A stretch of DNA of 64,000 nucleotides. It comes from Odontocerum albicorne. Its lineage: Eukaryota > Arthropoda > Insecta > Trichoptera > Odontoceridae. The notes beneath the pieces are model-generated. The model saw only the letters and a program-made list of their open reading frames with translations, did not search any database and was not told the origin of the DNA. The DNA lies in NCBI GenBank assembly GCA_949825065.1, contig OX463842.1:50633011-50697010 (forward strand), written 5' to 3'. Position numbers and translations under genes: made by a program. Below, one piece after another: positions 21,128 to 31,049 of the stretch. Each line of letters opens with the position of its first letter. The stretch's first letter is position 1.

Positions 21128-21590
21128 CATTTACTCATTGAATGAAAAAAAAAAATTAGCACTTATCGGCCACATCAGAGATATTTTGTGATAATCGGGA
21201 ATAAATTCACAATATAATCAAACGTGTGCCAGTGTGTGACGTAAGTATATTCATTCTAAACACCGCTATTGGTGAGGAAGCAACGCTATTCACATATCAT
21301 TCTTACTCTACTTCGGTATATGGGTACGCAAGAAATAGAATCTCAGTTCGCTCGCTTCAGTAGCTCGCGGGCATCCATTTGAGGTGGTATGTTTGCCCGT
21401 TTGGTGAACGTCAGCCGATTTTTTTTTCATGTTTTCAGCAATTAAATTTCAATTATTATCACTTTTGACTTCAAATTTAATTAATTTAAGCAATTGGCTA
21501 TGAATATTCTTATTTTTCCGATTTTAATGTGTATTGAATACACATCACCGGAACGGGCGGAATTTTTTAGCACAGGAAGGAAAAGGTTAA
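21128..21590 (-). mobile_element. TTAA-flanked MITE, copy 1 (left end lost in the gap)
   Basis: Matches 32870-33361 closely: ATTTACTCATTGAATGAAAA, CACATCAGAGATATTTTGTG, TACTTCGGTATATGGGTACG and AAATTTAATTAATTTAAGC. The right end is GCACAGGAAGGAAAAGGTTAA with TTAA at 21587-21590. No transposase. Strand is given relative to the copy at 44475, which is inverted. Confidence 0.8.
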
Positions 21591-22139
21591 ATACATGTTC
21601 TCAGATTCCGCCCTGCAGATGAATGCTATGACATCTTCGAATGTCGGTCGTCTTCTGAGTCACACCATCGGTTCAAAAATAACATGGATCGTCTATACTT
21701 AAGTTGATTGAGTTGCATAAAGCTCGACCAATTGAAAAGTTACGATGCCCGTCCCTGATTTGATATCTATCGAGGCGAATGTTTGGTACTAAGAGTCCAA
21801 TCTATTTTCTTACGACAGTCAAGAATACAGTTAGTTTGAGCACACGCACTTGGCTCGTGAGATTTATGTTGCAGAAGGGTTAAACGAATATCAGGGAGAA
21901 AGGAAAAACATCAAACAGCTTGACTTTTTATTTTCAATGAAATTCTATCTTTGACTAGAGGAATAATTCTTCAATATTTTTCAAATCGTTGTTGATAATG
22001 TTCTAATGACAGATACGAGTATAATGAAGAGACAAGAGAAATATTAAATAGCGGATAGCGATATGAAACGAAGTCAGTAGGGCACTAAAACATATATACT
22101 CGAATTAGGTAGTTTCCAAATCTGCTAAGGTGATAGTCG

Positions 22140-22620
22140 ATAACAGTTTAGTGGTGCTAAATTTGTTGTATGGGAGTGAAAAATGGACGTGGAAAAACAA
22201 ATGCTGTAGAAATGCGTGCAAGAATACTAATTATTGGGGTGACAATGTACGAAAGAATACAGATTAAAGTTATGTGGGATGAATGGAAACATAAGGCTGG
22301 TGTTTTAAGTAAGATGAAGAAGAAGATAACTCCGATATAGTTTGGGCATGTGGAATAAATGAATTAAGAAAGACTAAAAAAACAAATATGTATATATATT
22401 GCCAATGGGAAGGCGTGAGAGATCAAGACCAAACAAAGTATGGTTGGATCAAGGGAATCATATTTTGAAAGAAGGAAATATAAAAAGTCAGAGAAATCGT
22501 AGGGGTTGTACGAGAAGGCATATGAATGTTGATGAGGCGAAGGATGTGCATCAAGAGAGGAAAGCCTTTACTGTGTCATCTCTGTCTATCTCGTCAGTTA
22601 GATGGCGAAATGGTATGTAT
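22140..22620 (+). pseudogene. LINE-C ORF2 C-terminal region
   Basis: Starts with VLNLLYGSEKWTWKNKC (the YGSE-x-W motif), passes through frameshifted sequence, and is open from 22399: RRERSRPNKVWLDQGNHILK, EGNIKSQRNRRGCTRRHMNV, DEAKDVHQERKAF. This is the best LINE-C C-terminus in the window. The reverse transcriptase and the endonuclease are absent; the Met at 22399 is not a real start. 21600-22130 holds nothing recognisable. Confidence 0.75.
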
Positions 22621-22689
22621 GTACTGATGATAGATATTTATCATTTTGTGAATTTTATACAATCGCTAACACATACATATAGACACATT

Positions 22690-22835
22690 TCATCAGGTCA
22701 TGTCTCTTGCGAGATAGGCAGAGATAACAGATCTTCGCATTTTTTTAACACAAAACTTTCGCCTCTACTACATTTATTCAAACCTTACACATATTAACAT
22801 TCCACTAATTTTCCTTAGTGCACACATCTCCACTT
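22690..22835 (-). pseudogene. LINE-C extreme C-terminus
   Basis: On the minus strand the frame reads INVVEAKVLC-x-KNAKICYLCLS-x-K, the LINE-C end (x-MDVDEAK-x-VC). Only about 45 codons remain. It abuts the LINE-A copy at 22839. Confidence 0.5.
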
Positions 22836-22838
22836 CTT

Positions 22839-23465
22839 CTTCTCCCTGGATCCATCTCAACTCATTGTCTGCGAAGACTGTTGGGGTCAGCTCTCCTCGT
22901 CCTCAGGTTTTATGCTCTTCTGTCACGGACTACACCCCCCAAGCCGTGCCTCTGTATCAGGTTATCTTTTTGCACCACCCATGAATTCTTTGGTCTTCCT
23001 CTGGTTGTTATTCGAGGAAGATCCATGGAGATTGCCTGGTTTACGATGTGATAGGGTGCTCTGCATCCAACATGCCCATACCATCTCTATCCATCTGCCT
23101 CTCCTCCATCTTACTGTTGATGAGTGTAACACCTAGGCTTCCACGAATGCGTGAGCTTTTTATTTTGCCTCTTAGGGACACACCAGTTGACTATCTTGGC
23201 ATGTGCATTTCAGCAGTTTCTAGTAGCCTGGAGAAAGAGTTATGCATCGTCCAGCATTCGGAGCCATAGAGGAGTGCGGGTCTGACAATCGTTTGGTATA
23301 CTTTTCCTTTTAACTTTACTGGCATTTTCGGATCACATAGAACTTCCGTCACTGATCTAAAGTTTATCCCTCCCACACTAATTCTATGTGTTACATCTGC
23401 TGCACATCCTCCATCGCTATGGATAAGTGACCCAGGATACTTAAAGGAGTCACAATTTGGTAATG
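22839..23465 (-). pseudogene. LINE-A (RTE-type) ORF2 C-terminal region, second copy
   Basis: Mirror of 2945-3640. From 23460 downward it encodes PNCDSFKYPGSLIHS, GGCAADVTHRISVGG, DPKMPVKLKGKVYQTIVRPA and LLYGSECWTMHNSFSR, then breaks by frameshift and continues through a region matching SSRIRGSLGV and EERQ to the tail at 22839. The element is 5'-truncated at nearly the same point as the first copy. Confidence 0.8.
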
Positions 23466-23766
23466 TTTCATCTCTACTGTATTCGTTTAATTTTCAAAGT
23501 AATGAAAAACACTCTAAATTTGACAAATTTATTTGCTAACGGTCGCCGTCTTTACCATTTTTTTAAATTCAATTATGAATTGTACCAAAAACCGAAAATC
23601 AAATTCAAATAAAAATCAATTATTTAATAAACTTAATAAAACACATCTAAACTATTTTATGCACCCAAAAAATATATTAAGCAGAAATGCTTTTTATATA
23701 AAAATTATCATATAATTTCGAATTTAAATCTAGTTATAATTCACATGCATTAATGAAAAAAGACAT

Positions 23767-24262
23767 TGTAATTTATTTTTATCAAACACTGTTTATTCCA
23801 CTTTTTTGAAACGGTATAACCCTACCGGTTTCAAGGTTTTCACCTCATCTTCAGGGGAGCACAAACAAGACTAAATTCTGTTCGAATTGGCACCGATATA
23901 CACGCTTCAACGGTTGGTGACATTTGGGTTTGGGACTGAGGGGTAAGAGAGGCATGGGACGATTTTGGCCAGAAGCGGAGGAATTTTTGGGATATATGTA
24001 TTTACCAGATGTTCGGATCGATGTACTGACTTAGAAATTTCTAGGGCCTCTAATCTGTCCAATTTATTTCCGTTACTACTGATATGTAAGAATTTGACAT
24101 CATCATTTACCTTCTTTCAATTTGAATTAATTGGGCATCATCATTTTGAAACTGGTAGGGTTATACCGTTTCAAAAAAGTGGAATAAACAGTGGTTGATA
24201 AAAATAAATTACAATGTCTTTAAACCTCCGCAACGTTAATGCCTTAACTATAAACAACATAG
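23767..24262 (-). mobile_element. Penelope-like element, C-terminal codons flanked by inverted 3' arms
   Basis: The left arm (23767-23860) is the 3' end on the minus strand. Inside, the minus-strand frame from about 24110 encodes NDDVKFLHISSNGNKLDR, LEALEISKSVHRSEHL, VNTYIPKIPPLLAKIVPC and YPSVPNPNVTNR, then stop: the C-terminus of a Penelope ORF after its GIY-YIG domain. The right arm (24150-24262) is a second 3' end in the opposite orientation (AAACTGGTAGGGTTATACCG through AATAAACAGTGGTTGATAAA). Inverted, truncated arrangements are known for Penelope elements. Confidence 0.8.
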
Positions 24263-25386
24263 AAAAAATATAGATAAATTCTTATGCATTATAAACAAGT
24301 TAATTATATACTTAGACTATAAATTATGAAAAAATCAATTAATTTTAGGTAAATAATTAGTAAATATAATATTACTTTCATAAAATTGAATTTTCAGATG
24401 CTGTGGCTACGAATACTAATTTATTATAGATCCTTAATGACCTTGTCATTTTGCGGTATTATTTGGTCATCATTTTTAGGATATTTACTTAAATATTACA
24501 TGCAGCATTCATGGTAAATCGGCTGATAGATTAGTTATTTGTTATTGAAATTCGGGTTCAAATTTTACTTTAAGGCTTCGCTCAACTTGAATTAATTTAG
24601 AAGCATATTAAATAATAAATTACTTTACTGTTACACAAATTACATTAATCCCCGCGACACGTGTTTCAAACCCCTATTCGAGGGTGTCTCTGAATTTACA
24701 AACCATACTAATGAAATAAATAATATTTTACAGAAAGTAGAGTTAAATTTTTTCAGACATTACAAAAGTCAAACAGGCGGATTAAGAAACGTTGGAGTAA
24801 CATTAAACCACAAGCAAAAATGAAATTTCAAAACTTTTGCATTGTTTATCACTTTTTTTTCTTATAATTTTATATAGAATCATTATAGACAGTAAAGCCG
24901 TAAACAAAAATTAAGGTGTAACAAACGACTAAAAAGGGTAAAAGGTTAAACTACCCTTAAAATTTTCTGGGGTCAATAGACCACACACATATTCAACGAA
25001 ACGTGACACAAGTTGGATTTTATCATTGTTCTCGTAACAAACAGGAATCGTTCCACTTGAAGATAGTTAGGGGTTGAAATACGTATCGCGGGGATTGATA
25101 GTTTTATAGTAATAATAAATTTATTTATTATTTGTTATTATTAAAAAAATTACAATTTTATAGCTTCGTTAAGAGAGCTGGATTTCCTCAATGGCACCTA
25201 AACTCGGATTCGAACTTACTAATATTGACATATTAAAAATATTACAAAAAAATAACAAGTTGGGTATAACGATGAGGGTGGTGGCCGCAGCTTTCAAATT
25301 AGGAACTTTATTTTTAAAATTTTATTTATTTATTAATTTTACACATGACAAGAAATAAACATAATTGGGGGAAAAATAACAGGCGC
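24263..25386. other. 1.1 kb AT-rich sequence, nothing recognised
   Basis: No ORF of note, no terminal repeat and no match to other repeats in the window. CCCCGCGACACGTGTTTCAA (about 24651) and GAAATACGTATCGCGGGGAT (about 25076) look like a weak inverted pair about 430 bp apart that could bound an unrecognised element. Confidence 0.4.
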
Positions 25387-25620
25387 AGTACCCGGCAGTA
25401 AGTAATAAACATCGGGCTTAAGAAAGAGGCTGTCGGCCATAATCGGCTAGCTTCGGCTTTGTAGAGCGTCGTCATTGTCGCAACTCTGTCAACGACTGAC
25501 AAATCGCGACGGAACACGTGTATGAATGACAGAGACGACGCTCTACAAAGCCGAACTTAGCCGATTATGTCCGACAGTCTCTTTCTCAAGCCCGATGTGT
25601 ATTACTTACCACCGGGTACT
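25387..25620. mobile_element. Foldback MITE, copy 2 (234 bp)
   Basis: Starts AGTACCCGGCAGTAAGTAAT and ends ATTACTTACCACCGGGTACT. Arms also pair through ATCGGGCTTAAGAAAGAG, GGCCATAATCGGCTA and GGCTTTGTAGAGCGTCGTC. Longer than the copies at 14104 and 49844 because of the additional arm segment. Target duplication not evident. The repeat at 25621 follows immediately. Confidence 0.87.
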
Positions 25621-25960
25621 GTAATTTCATTCGGACACAATTTTAATGGATCTGGGTTTGTTGCCTTTCATTTGACGTGTCTCCAGTAAACTAGGCTTTT
25701 GCCTGTATCTCACTGAGGACATATAGCATCAAAAAATAAATCGGTACTTCTTTCCGATTTTAGATTATTTAAAACCCCGTTGCACATTCTCATCAACAGT
25801 GACACTCAATTACATATGTATACATCACGCGAAATCAAACTACTCACACTTCATCACTCCAGACAGACAAAAACATTCATCCCACAATACATCGCACACA
25901 ACCATAAAGCAAAAAAACATTTCTACAAATATATGTAAAAAAAATACATGTGAATGTATA
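25621..25960 (-). repeat. Dispersed repeat, inverted partner of 16540-16900
   Basis: Reverse complement of the repeat at 16540-16900, about 9 kb away, with scattered differences. No coding capacity. A further shared word (ACACATTCGG-x-TTTAGGTGGA, about 26080 and 18130) lies outside and in a different relative order. Confidence 0.7.
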
Positions 25961-26416
25961 TGTTTAGGAAAACATATTTGGTAAAGAAAGATAAAAAAAT
26001 ACCAAGGAAATATCAACAGCTAACCAAGGATATACACAAAGAAACCCTTATAAATCTTAAGATATGTGATAGTAACACATTCGGCTTTAGGTGGAGTGTA
26101 GTGTATTTGTGTAGTGTTCATATATGATCATACATTTTGATAACTTTCCCAAAAGGAGTGTAATCAAGTGCTTCCTAAAGTTCCTCACGCCATCCATATC
26201 ACTAACACTTTTAGATAGACAAATATTGATCCAATATAAATATTACTCGAGGAAATGAACATCGAATACTACACAATGTTCTTATATTGAATATCACAAA
26301 GCTAAAGACGAAATCTTCGATGAATTATTAAGTCGCGCTTATTAACTGTATTTAACAAAATCAAACAATGTGCGCTTAAGATGACATAAAAAAAGTGTTT
26401 TATAAGACATTTATTT

Positions 26417-27188
26417 TGTTGTGTAATTTATTTTTATCAAACACTGTTTATTCCACTTTTTTGTAACGGTATAACCCTACCGGTTTCAAGGCTCAATATA
26501 TTTACTACTGCTGCGAGTCACTTTTCTTCTCCCGAGACGTTGAACCTGGTTTTCCTCGTCGCAACTATTCTTTTTAAAATAAGGTGCGTCGCTACTGGAG
26601 GAAAAGTTCTTTTTTCATGTCTTCGTGACGGAGCATTTATAAACAACAAAGAAGACTTCGTTACGTTTTTTTTAAATCTTCTTTTATTAGGTACTATCTG
26701 AAATTGAGTCCAGAACTCTCAAATCTGCCCAAAGCAATCCCTTCTTGGTTACCGCGTAACGTCGCAGTCATAAAACATAAAAAAATATTTCCCTTATATT
26801 GTAGATCGCGCTAGACGGGCAATTATTTTCTTCCCCATAGCAGCGTGGACGGTGGTGAGATCGCACTGAATTTAAATTAAAATATTAATTTTATATATTA
26901 TTTATAGTTAAGGCATTAGTACTGTGGAGGCTTAAAGACATTGTAATTTATTTTATCAAACACTTTTTATTCCACTTTTTTGCAATGGTATAACTCTACT
27001 GGTTTCAAAGCTTTCACCTCATCTTCAGTGGGGCATAAACAAGACTGAAGATGCTTCCCCGAAGATGAGGTGATAGCCTTGAAACCGGTAGGGTTATACC
27101 GTTACAAAAAAGTGGAATAAAAAGTGTTTGATAAAAATAAATTACAATGTCTGTAAACCTCCACATCGTTCATGCCTTAACTATTAAC
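26417..27188 (-). mobile_element. Penelope-derived composite (772 bp) with a 13-bp target duplication
   Basis: AAGACATTTATTT occurs immediately outside both ends (26404-26416 and 27189-27201). On the minus strand the order is: an inverted arm (27188-27055), a 3' end with AATAAA-x-AGTGTTTGATAAA (about 27050-26930), about 440 bp with CACCGTCCACGCTGC and AGGTTCAACGTCTCGGGAG, then a second 3' end (26492-26422). The two 3' ends in direct orientation are like the terminal repeats (pLTRs) of Penelope elements. No protein-coding region remains. The 440-bp part recurs at 56735-57345. Confidence 0.75.
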
Positions 27189-27514
27189 AAGACATTTATT
27201 TATTATAAATACAAGAAGTTTTTCTTTAAAGTAAAATTAACTGGAAATTTGCACTTATTTAAAATACCAAGGAGAACACAACCTGATTATCTAGATTTGC
27301 CATATCCGTTGGTTAATTTAATAAAGATTTGTTGAATGTGTTTCAAATGTAAGTGGAAAGCTAAAAACCCTTTTTTACTCCAGGAATCAATATTTAATCT
27401 TCAAAAATCCTTGGAACTGTTGCCCGTTAGTCGTTACCTTACCTGGTGCGTTTTTGTCATGATGATTTATCTCAAGTATTTAAAATTTTGACTGCCCAAC
27501 CCTGAAAAAGTCAG

Positions 27515-27740
27515 ATAACGTCTTCATCTCATGGTAGAAGACGGTCAAGAAAAGTATGGTTGGACCAAGTGAATAAAATTTTGAAATAAATAATGATTAG
27601 CAGTATAAAAAAACAGAAAGAGCAGTTTCAGGAGATGTTTGGATGTAAAGAAGGAAAAGAGACTGTGTCATGATAGAATAATTTGGAGCTCTGTACTCTG
27701 CTTACCTCAATAGGGAAACGGCGTGGTGGTACTCGTATAT
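27515..27740 (+). pseudogene. LINE-C ORF2 C-terminal fragment
   Basis: Encodes GRRRSRKVWLDQVNKILK, then after breaks QEMFGCKEGKE and LTSIGKRRGG, following the LINE-C order (KVWLDQV-x-IL, CM-x-CMDV, Y-x-x-GKR). Several frameshifts and stops. Confidence 0.6.
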
Positions 27741-27858
27741 ACATATGTACAAACGAGATAAATTGCAGTATTTCACTGAAAAATTCATTCGTTCTCTTTA
27801 TTTCAAATAGTAAGTTATGTAATGGAGAGCTGTCATATCGCAAATTTCTCAGGATATT

Positions 27859-28110
27859 ATGAGGTGCAGCGTACTCTGTGCAGCGGTTCACTTGAGAATT
27901 CGCAACTACTTTAAAAAGCGAAATGCACCAAGAAATGGCTTACAGGCATACTTTGGGTTTACGGCAGTTTTGGTTTCAAATGAATGGCAGAAGTGCAAAC
28001 ACTGTATTAAAGTTTTAGAACAGTGGATTATGACACACTTAAAACTGAATGACTTGAAAACTGTGGCATGGAATGAGCTTTTGTTTCGTTATAACATATA
28101 CATTGTAATA
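27859..28110 (+). other. Open frame of unknown nature, cut by the mariner insertion
   Basis: A frame from 27859 encodes HLRIRNYFKKRNAPRNGLQ, FGFTAVLVSNEWQKCKHC and EQWIMTHLKLNDLKTVAW. Its codon use looks more protein-like than its surroundings, but I do not recognise a family. Mariner copy 1 begins at 28111, and no obvious continuation is seen after 29399. Could be a host exon fragment, an old transposon or chance. Confidence 0.25.
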
Positions 28111-29397
28111 TTAGGTCCTTACATATGAAATTGGCGTTTTGTTTGGGAGGAACATAAAGTTGAATTTTTTTTAATATAATATATTTATTTAATCAAAGTA
28201 TGTACCATTGCTATCTATGCACTTTTGCCATCTCATAGGTAGTTCATCGATCCCTTTACTAAAAAAACCATTCGGACGGGAATCAATAAAATCTTTGAAG
28301 ACGGTTTGGACTGCCCCATCGGAGTTGAATTTTTTCCCTTGCAAGAAGTTATCCAAATTTCGAAAAAAATAGTAATCTGTTGGGGCAAGGTCCGGAGAGT
28401 ACGGTGGATGTCTTAGACATTCCAATTGAAGCTCTTCTAATTTGGTAGCCGTCTGTTGTGCAGTGTGTGGTCTAGCGTTATCATGAAGCAGCAGTGGCCT
28501 AGAGCGATTAACCAGCCTCGGTTGTTTAGCAGCTAGCTTTTCCATCATGGTTTGCAGTTGCTGACAATAGACATCTGCCGTAATCGTCTGGCCAGATTTA
28601 AGAAAGCTGTAGTGAACGACACCAGCACTAGTCCACCAAACGCTCACAAGTAACTTTTTTGGAGTCAATTTTCGCTTGGGGCATGGTTTGGCTGGTTCGG
28701 CAGGGTTCAGCCATTGCGATGAGCGCTTCCGATTATCATACAGGATCCACTTTTTATCACAGGTAATGATTCGATTCAAAATCCCTTCATTATTGTGCCG
28801 GTTGAGTAATGCAACGCAGCAGTCAACGCGCGTTTGTTGATTTGCTTCACTCAATTCGTGAGGTACCCACCTTTCAAGCTTTTTCACCTTCCCAATTTGC
28901 TTCAAGTGGATTAAAACAGTTTTATCACTAACACCGCAGCCTGCAGCTAACTCGGACGTGGTTTGCGATGGATCCGCTTCCACAATAGCCTTCAATTCTT
29001 CATTATCAACTTTGGTCTCCGGCCGTCCACGGGGCTTTTTCTGCAGGTCGAAATTTCCAGAACGAAAACGTTGGAACCAAAAACGCACTGTGTTTTCTTT
29101 TGCGGCACCGTCGCCATACACATCATTAATCCTTCGAGCCGTTTCTGCAGCACTGGTGCCACGGTGGAACTCGTACTCGTAAATAACGCGATATTTCAAG
29201 TTTTCCATTTTGTAAACTGAGTGACGCAAAGAAAAAAAACACTTGAGGAAGAAACAAATGAATTATAATTTTCGAAACACAAATACTTGAGTAAATAGCT
29301 GTATAAATTTTAATTTGGAATTCTTAACCAAAGAGAAGATATTTGAGATCAAAGTTGCCAGTACGGCAAAACGCCAATTTCATATGTAAGGACCTAA
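28111..29397 (-). mobile_element. Mariner (DD34D) element, copy 1, full length 1287 bp
   Basis: Terminal inverted repeats begin TTAGGTCCTTACATATGAAA and end with the reverse complement; about 31 bp match. TA flanks it on both sides (28109-28110 and 29398-29399), the target duplication of the Tc1/mariner superfamily. It has the same length as copy 2 at 34669-35955. A single transposase gene fills it. Confidence 0.96.
28189..29229 (-). CDS. Mariner transposase, copy 1 (intact frame)
   Basis: A 346-residue frame, the usual length for mariner transposase, which binds the element's inverted repeats in the nucleus and cuts and pastes the element. The N-terminal half has two helix-turn-helix regions (about residues 10-65 and 75-115) with GRP at 68-70 between them. 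WVPHEL is at 121-126. The catalytic triad is Asp158 (IITCD), Asp250 (LLLHDNARPH) and Asp285 (YSPDLAPTDYYFF); 34 residues separate the last two, hence DD34D. The second Met (residue 8, MENLKYR, at 29208) is the more family-like start. It differs from copy 2 at only four residues: Gln63, Lys159, Ala180 and Val310. Lys159 follows the first catalytic Asp, where Glu is usual (DEKW), so this copy may be less active. Subfamily not assigned with confidence. Confidence 0.95.
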   Translation of the reverse strand: MRHSVYKMENLKYRVIYEYEFHRGTSAAETARRINDVYGDGAAKENTVRFWFQRFRSGNFDLQKKPRGRPETKVDNEELKAIVEADPSQTTSELAAGCGVSDKTVLIHLKQIGKVKKLERWVPHELSEANQQTRVDCCVALLNRHNNEGILNRIITCDKKWILYDNRKRSSQWLNPAEPAKPCPKRKLTPKKLLVSVWWTSAGVVHYSFLKSGQTITADVYCQQLQTMMEKLAAKQPRLVNRSRPLLLHDNARPHTAQQTATKLEELQLECLRHPPYSPDLAPTDYYFFRNLDNFLQGKKFNSDGAVQTVFKDFIDSRPNGFFSKGIDELPMRWQKCIDSNGTYFD

Positions 29398-29855
29398 TAT
29401 ATTGTTAATCGTGTGAAACATTATGTTTTTAGGATCGAACTTAAATGAGATTGGATTGAAGCTAAAGGCAAGATATACATTTTCAATAAAATTCCTAAAT
29501 ATAAAAAAAAGATATATATTTTCAATAATTTTCCGGGTTAAGCTGTCACGTGTAAACATCATTAATTTTCATACTCAATTTTTTTTAAAACAATAACGCC
29601 TTTTTAAAAGAACACAACCTAAAAATGATTGAAAACTTTTCGAAAAATGTTGGGCAGATGCAATTATGTATCGAAAGTCTTAACCATCGTTAACTTTTTA
29701 ACTCAACGATGTACGAGTATGTTATACTTATTAAGTAACGTGATTGGAACATATAACAAAATATACCCTGTGACCTAATTTATTATTTTTGCTAAGACCC
29801 CTGTAACATAATGTCTTCTCACACCTGTCACATATTCTCAATTTACACCTGTTAC

Positions 29856-30210
29856 CAGCGGCGGCTGGTCTCGAGGTGCATTGGTGCGCTGAGCACCAAC
29901 GCACCTCAAGACGCTGAACGAATATGAAATATCGCTGTCTCACGGTTTACTGCATGTGTTTGTCTGCCCTATATGAATTTGTGTTTCCGTCCGGTGCGTA
30001 CTGGAGGTCGCTCCGGTAGTATTGGCAAACTTGGCCGATCAATTTGAAAGGATTTATTTTATATTTTATTAGCATTCTTTTACATATTTAATCTATACTA
30101 ATATTTAACATTTTTTAAAGTAATATTTGCGAATATATTATATAATTTAATTATTGCGAATTATTTCTCCGGTTCAGCGCAACAACGCACCTCTAGATCA
30201 GCCGCCGCTG
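29856..30210. mobile_element. hAT-type MITE (355 bp)
   Basis: Starts CAGCGGCGGCTGGTC and ends GATCAGCCGCCGCTG, with arms continuing as AGGTGC-x-TTG-x-TGCGCTGA. Flanked by CCTGTTAC (29848-29855) and CCTGTTAA (30211-30218), an 8-bp duplication with one change, as expected for hAT elements. No transposase. The flanks are rich in CCTGTTAC/ATCTGTTA words. Confidence 0.8.
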
Positions 30211-30538
30211 CCTGTTAAATCTTGTTACATTACATCTGTTATCTGTTACCACCTTTGATCTATCTCTTTCTACATTTGTCATCTACTTTTAATTATTTTT
30301 CATCTTACACATATCACTTTCTCACTTTTCATCCAATGTTAATTTTAAAAAAAAAAATAATGTCTCAAATGCGTTGTGAAATTTTTATGATAATTTAATT
30401 TATTTTTATTGTATTTCAAAGGTTAATTGTTATAGTTGATACAAAAGATTGAAGAAATAACCACAAATAAAATTTAACATTAATATGTAAGCAGAGTTAA
30501 ATAATAGAAAAAAAGTAGATGTCAGACCCAGTACATGA

Positions 30539-30581
30539 TAAAGCTATGTAACTTATACTATTTATAAGTTACATAGCTTTA
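30539..30581. repeat. Perfect 19-bp inverted repeat (hairpin)
   Basis: TAAAGCTATGTAACTTATA (30539-30557) and its exact reverse complement (30563-30581) enclose a 5-base loop CTATT. No mismatches. Could be a small palindromic relic or a structured RNA; nothing nearby decides it. Confidence 0.85.
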
Positions 30582-30770
30582 CTACTACTTTACTACTATT
30601 TGATAATTTAATTCCGGGAAGAATATTATCTCCTCTTTATTCTTTTAAGTTGTCCAAGTCACGTGAAATCTGATATAATGGACAGTCGAAACAAACATAT
30701 TATTACTCCGTGAAGTTTGCATTTGAAGATTTCCTTATGCCAAGAGCCGTTACGCGGGGAGTGTTAGTGC

Positions 30771-30959
30771 TTGGCAGAACTATCTGCAGTTACACAGGAA
30801 CACTCCCAGAAGGGGGACTCCGCCATATGCTGCTCGGTTACTTGGGAAAAACTTCATGCTGAAAATTCCCGGTTATTTCAAAATCTAATACCGCTGATTT
30901 GGAATGACAATATTCTTTCGATAAAGCCATTCGAGAAATATTTAAAAAAGGTTCAATAA
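30771..30959 (+). other. Short open frame, possibly a LINE end
   Basis: The 62-residue frame ends LIPLIWNDNILSIKPFEKYLKKVQ-like (written in parts: LIPLIWNDNILSIK, then PFEKYLKKVQ, stop). The order W-N, then F-x-K-x-LK before the stop resembles CR1/Jockey LINE termini. The evidence is only this short similarity. Confidence 0.3.
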
Positions 30960-31049
30960 TTTAATATGAAATAATACGAGAGAGGTATTAATCATTTAAG
31001 TATTTGAATATTCCTAAATGAAACGTGACTATTAATATTTTTTATTCTA

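Noticed and set aside
20813..21191. Frames across the N gap
   Set aside because: They consist mostly of unknown residues plus a translated AT repeat.
28958..29220. Plus-strand frames of 74 and 85 residues (also 35516-35778)
   Set aside because: They are shadows of the mariner transposase on the opposite strand and recur only because both copies are nearly identical.
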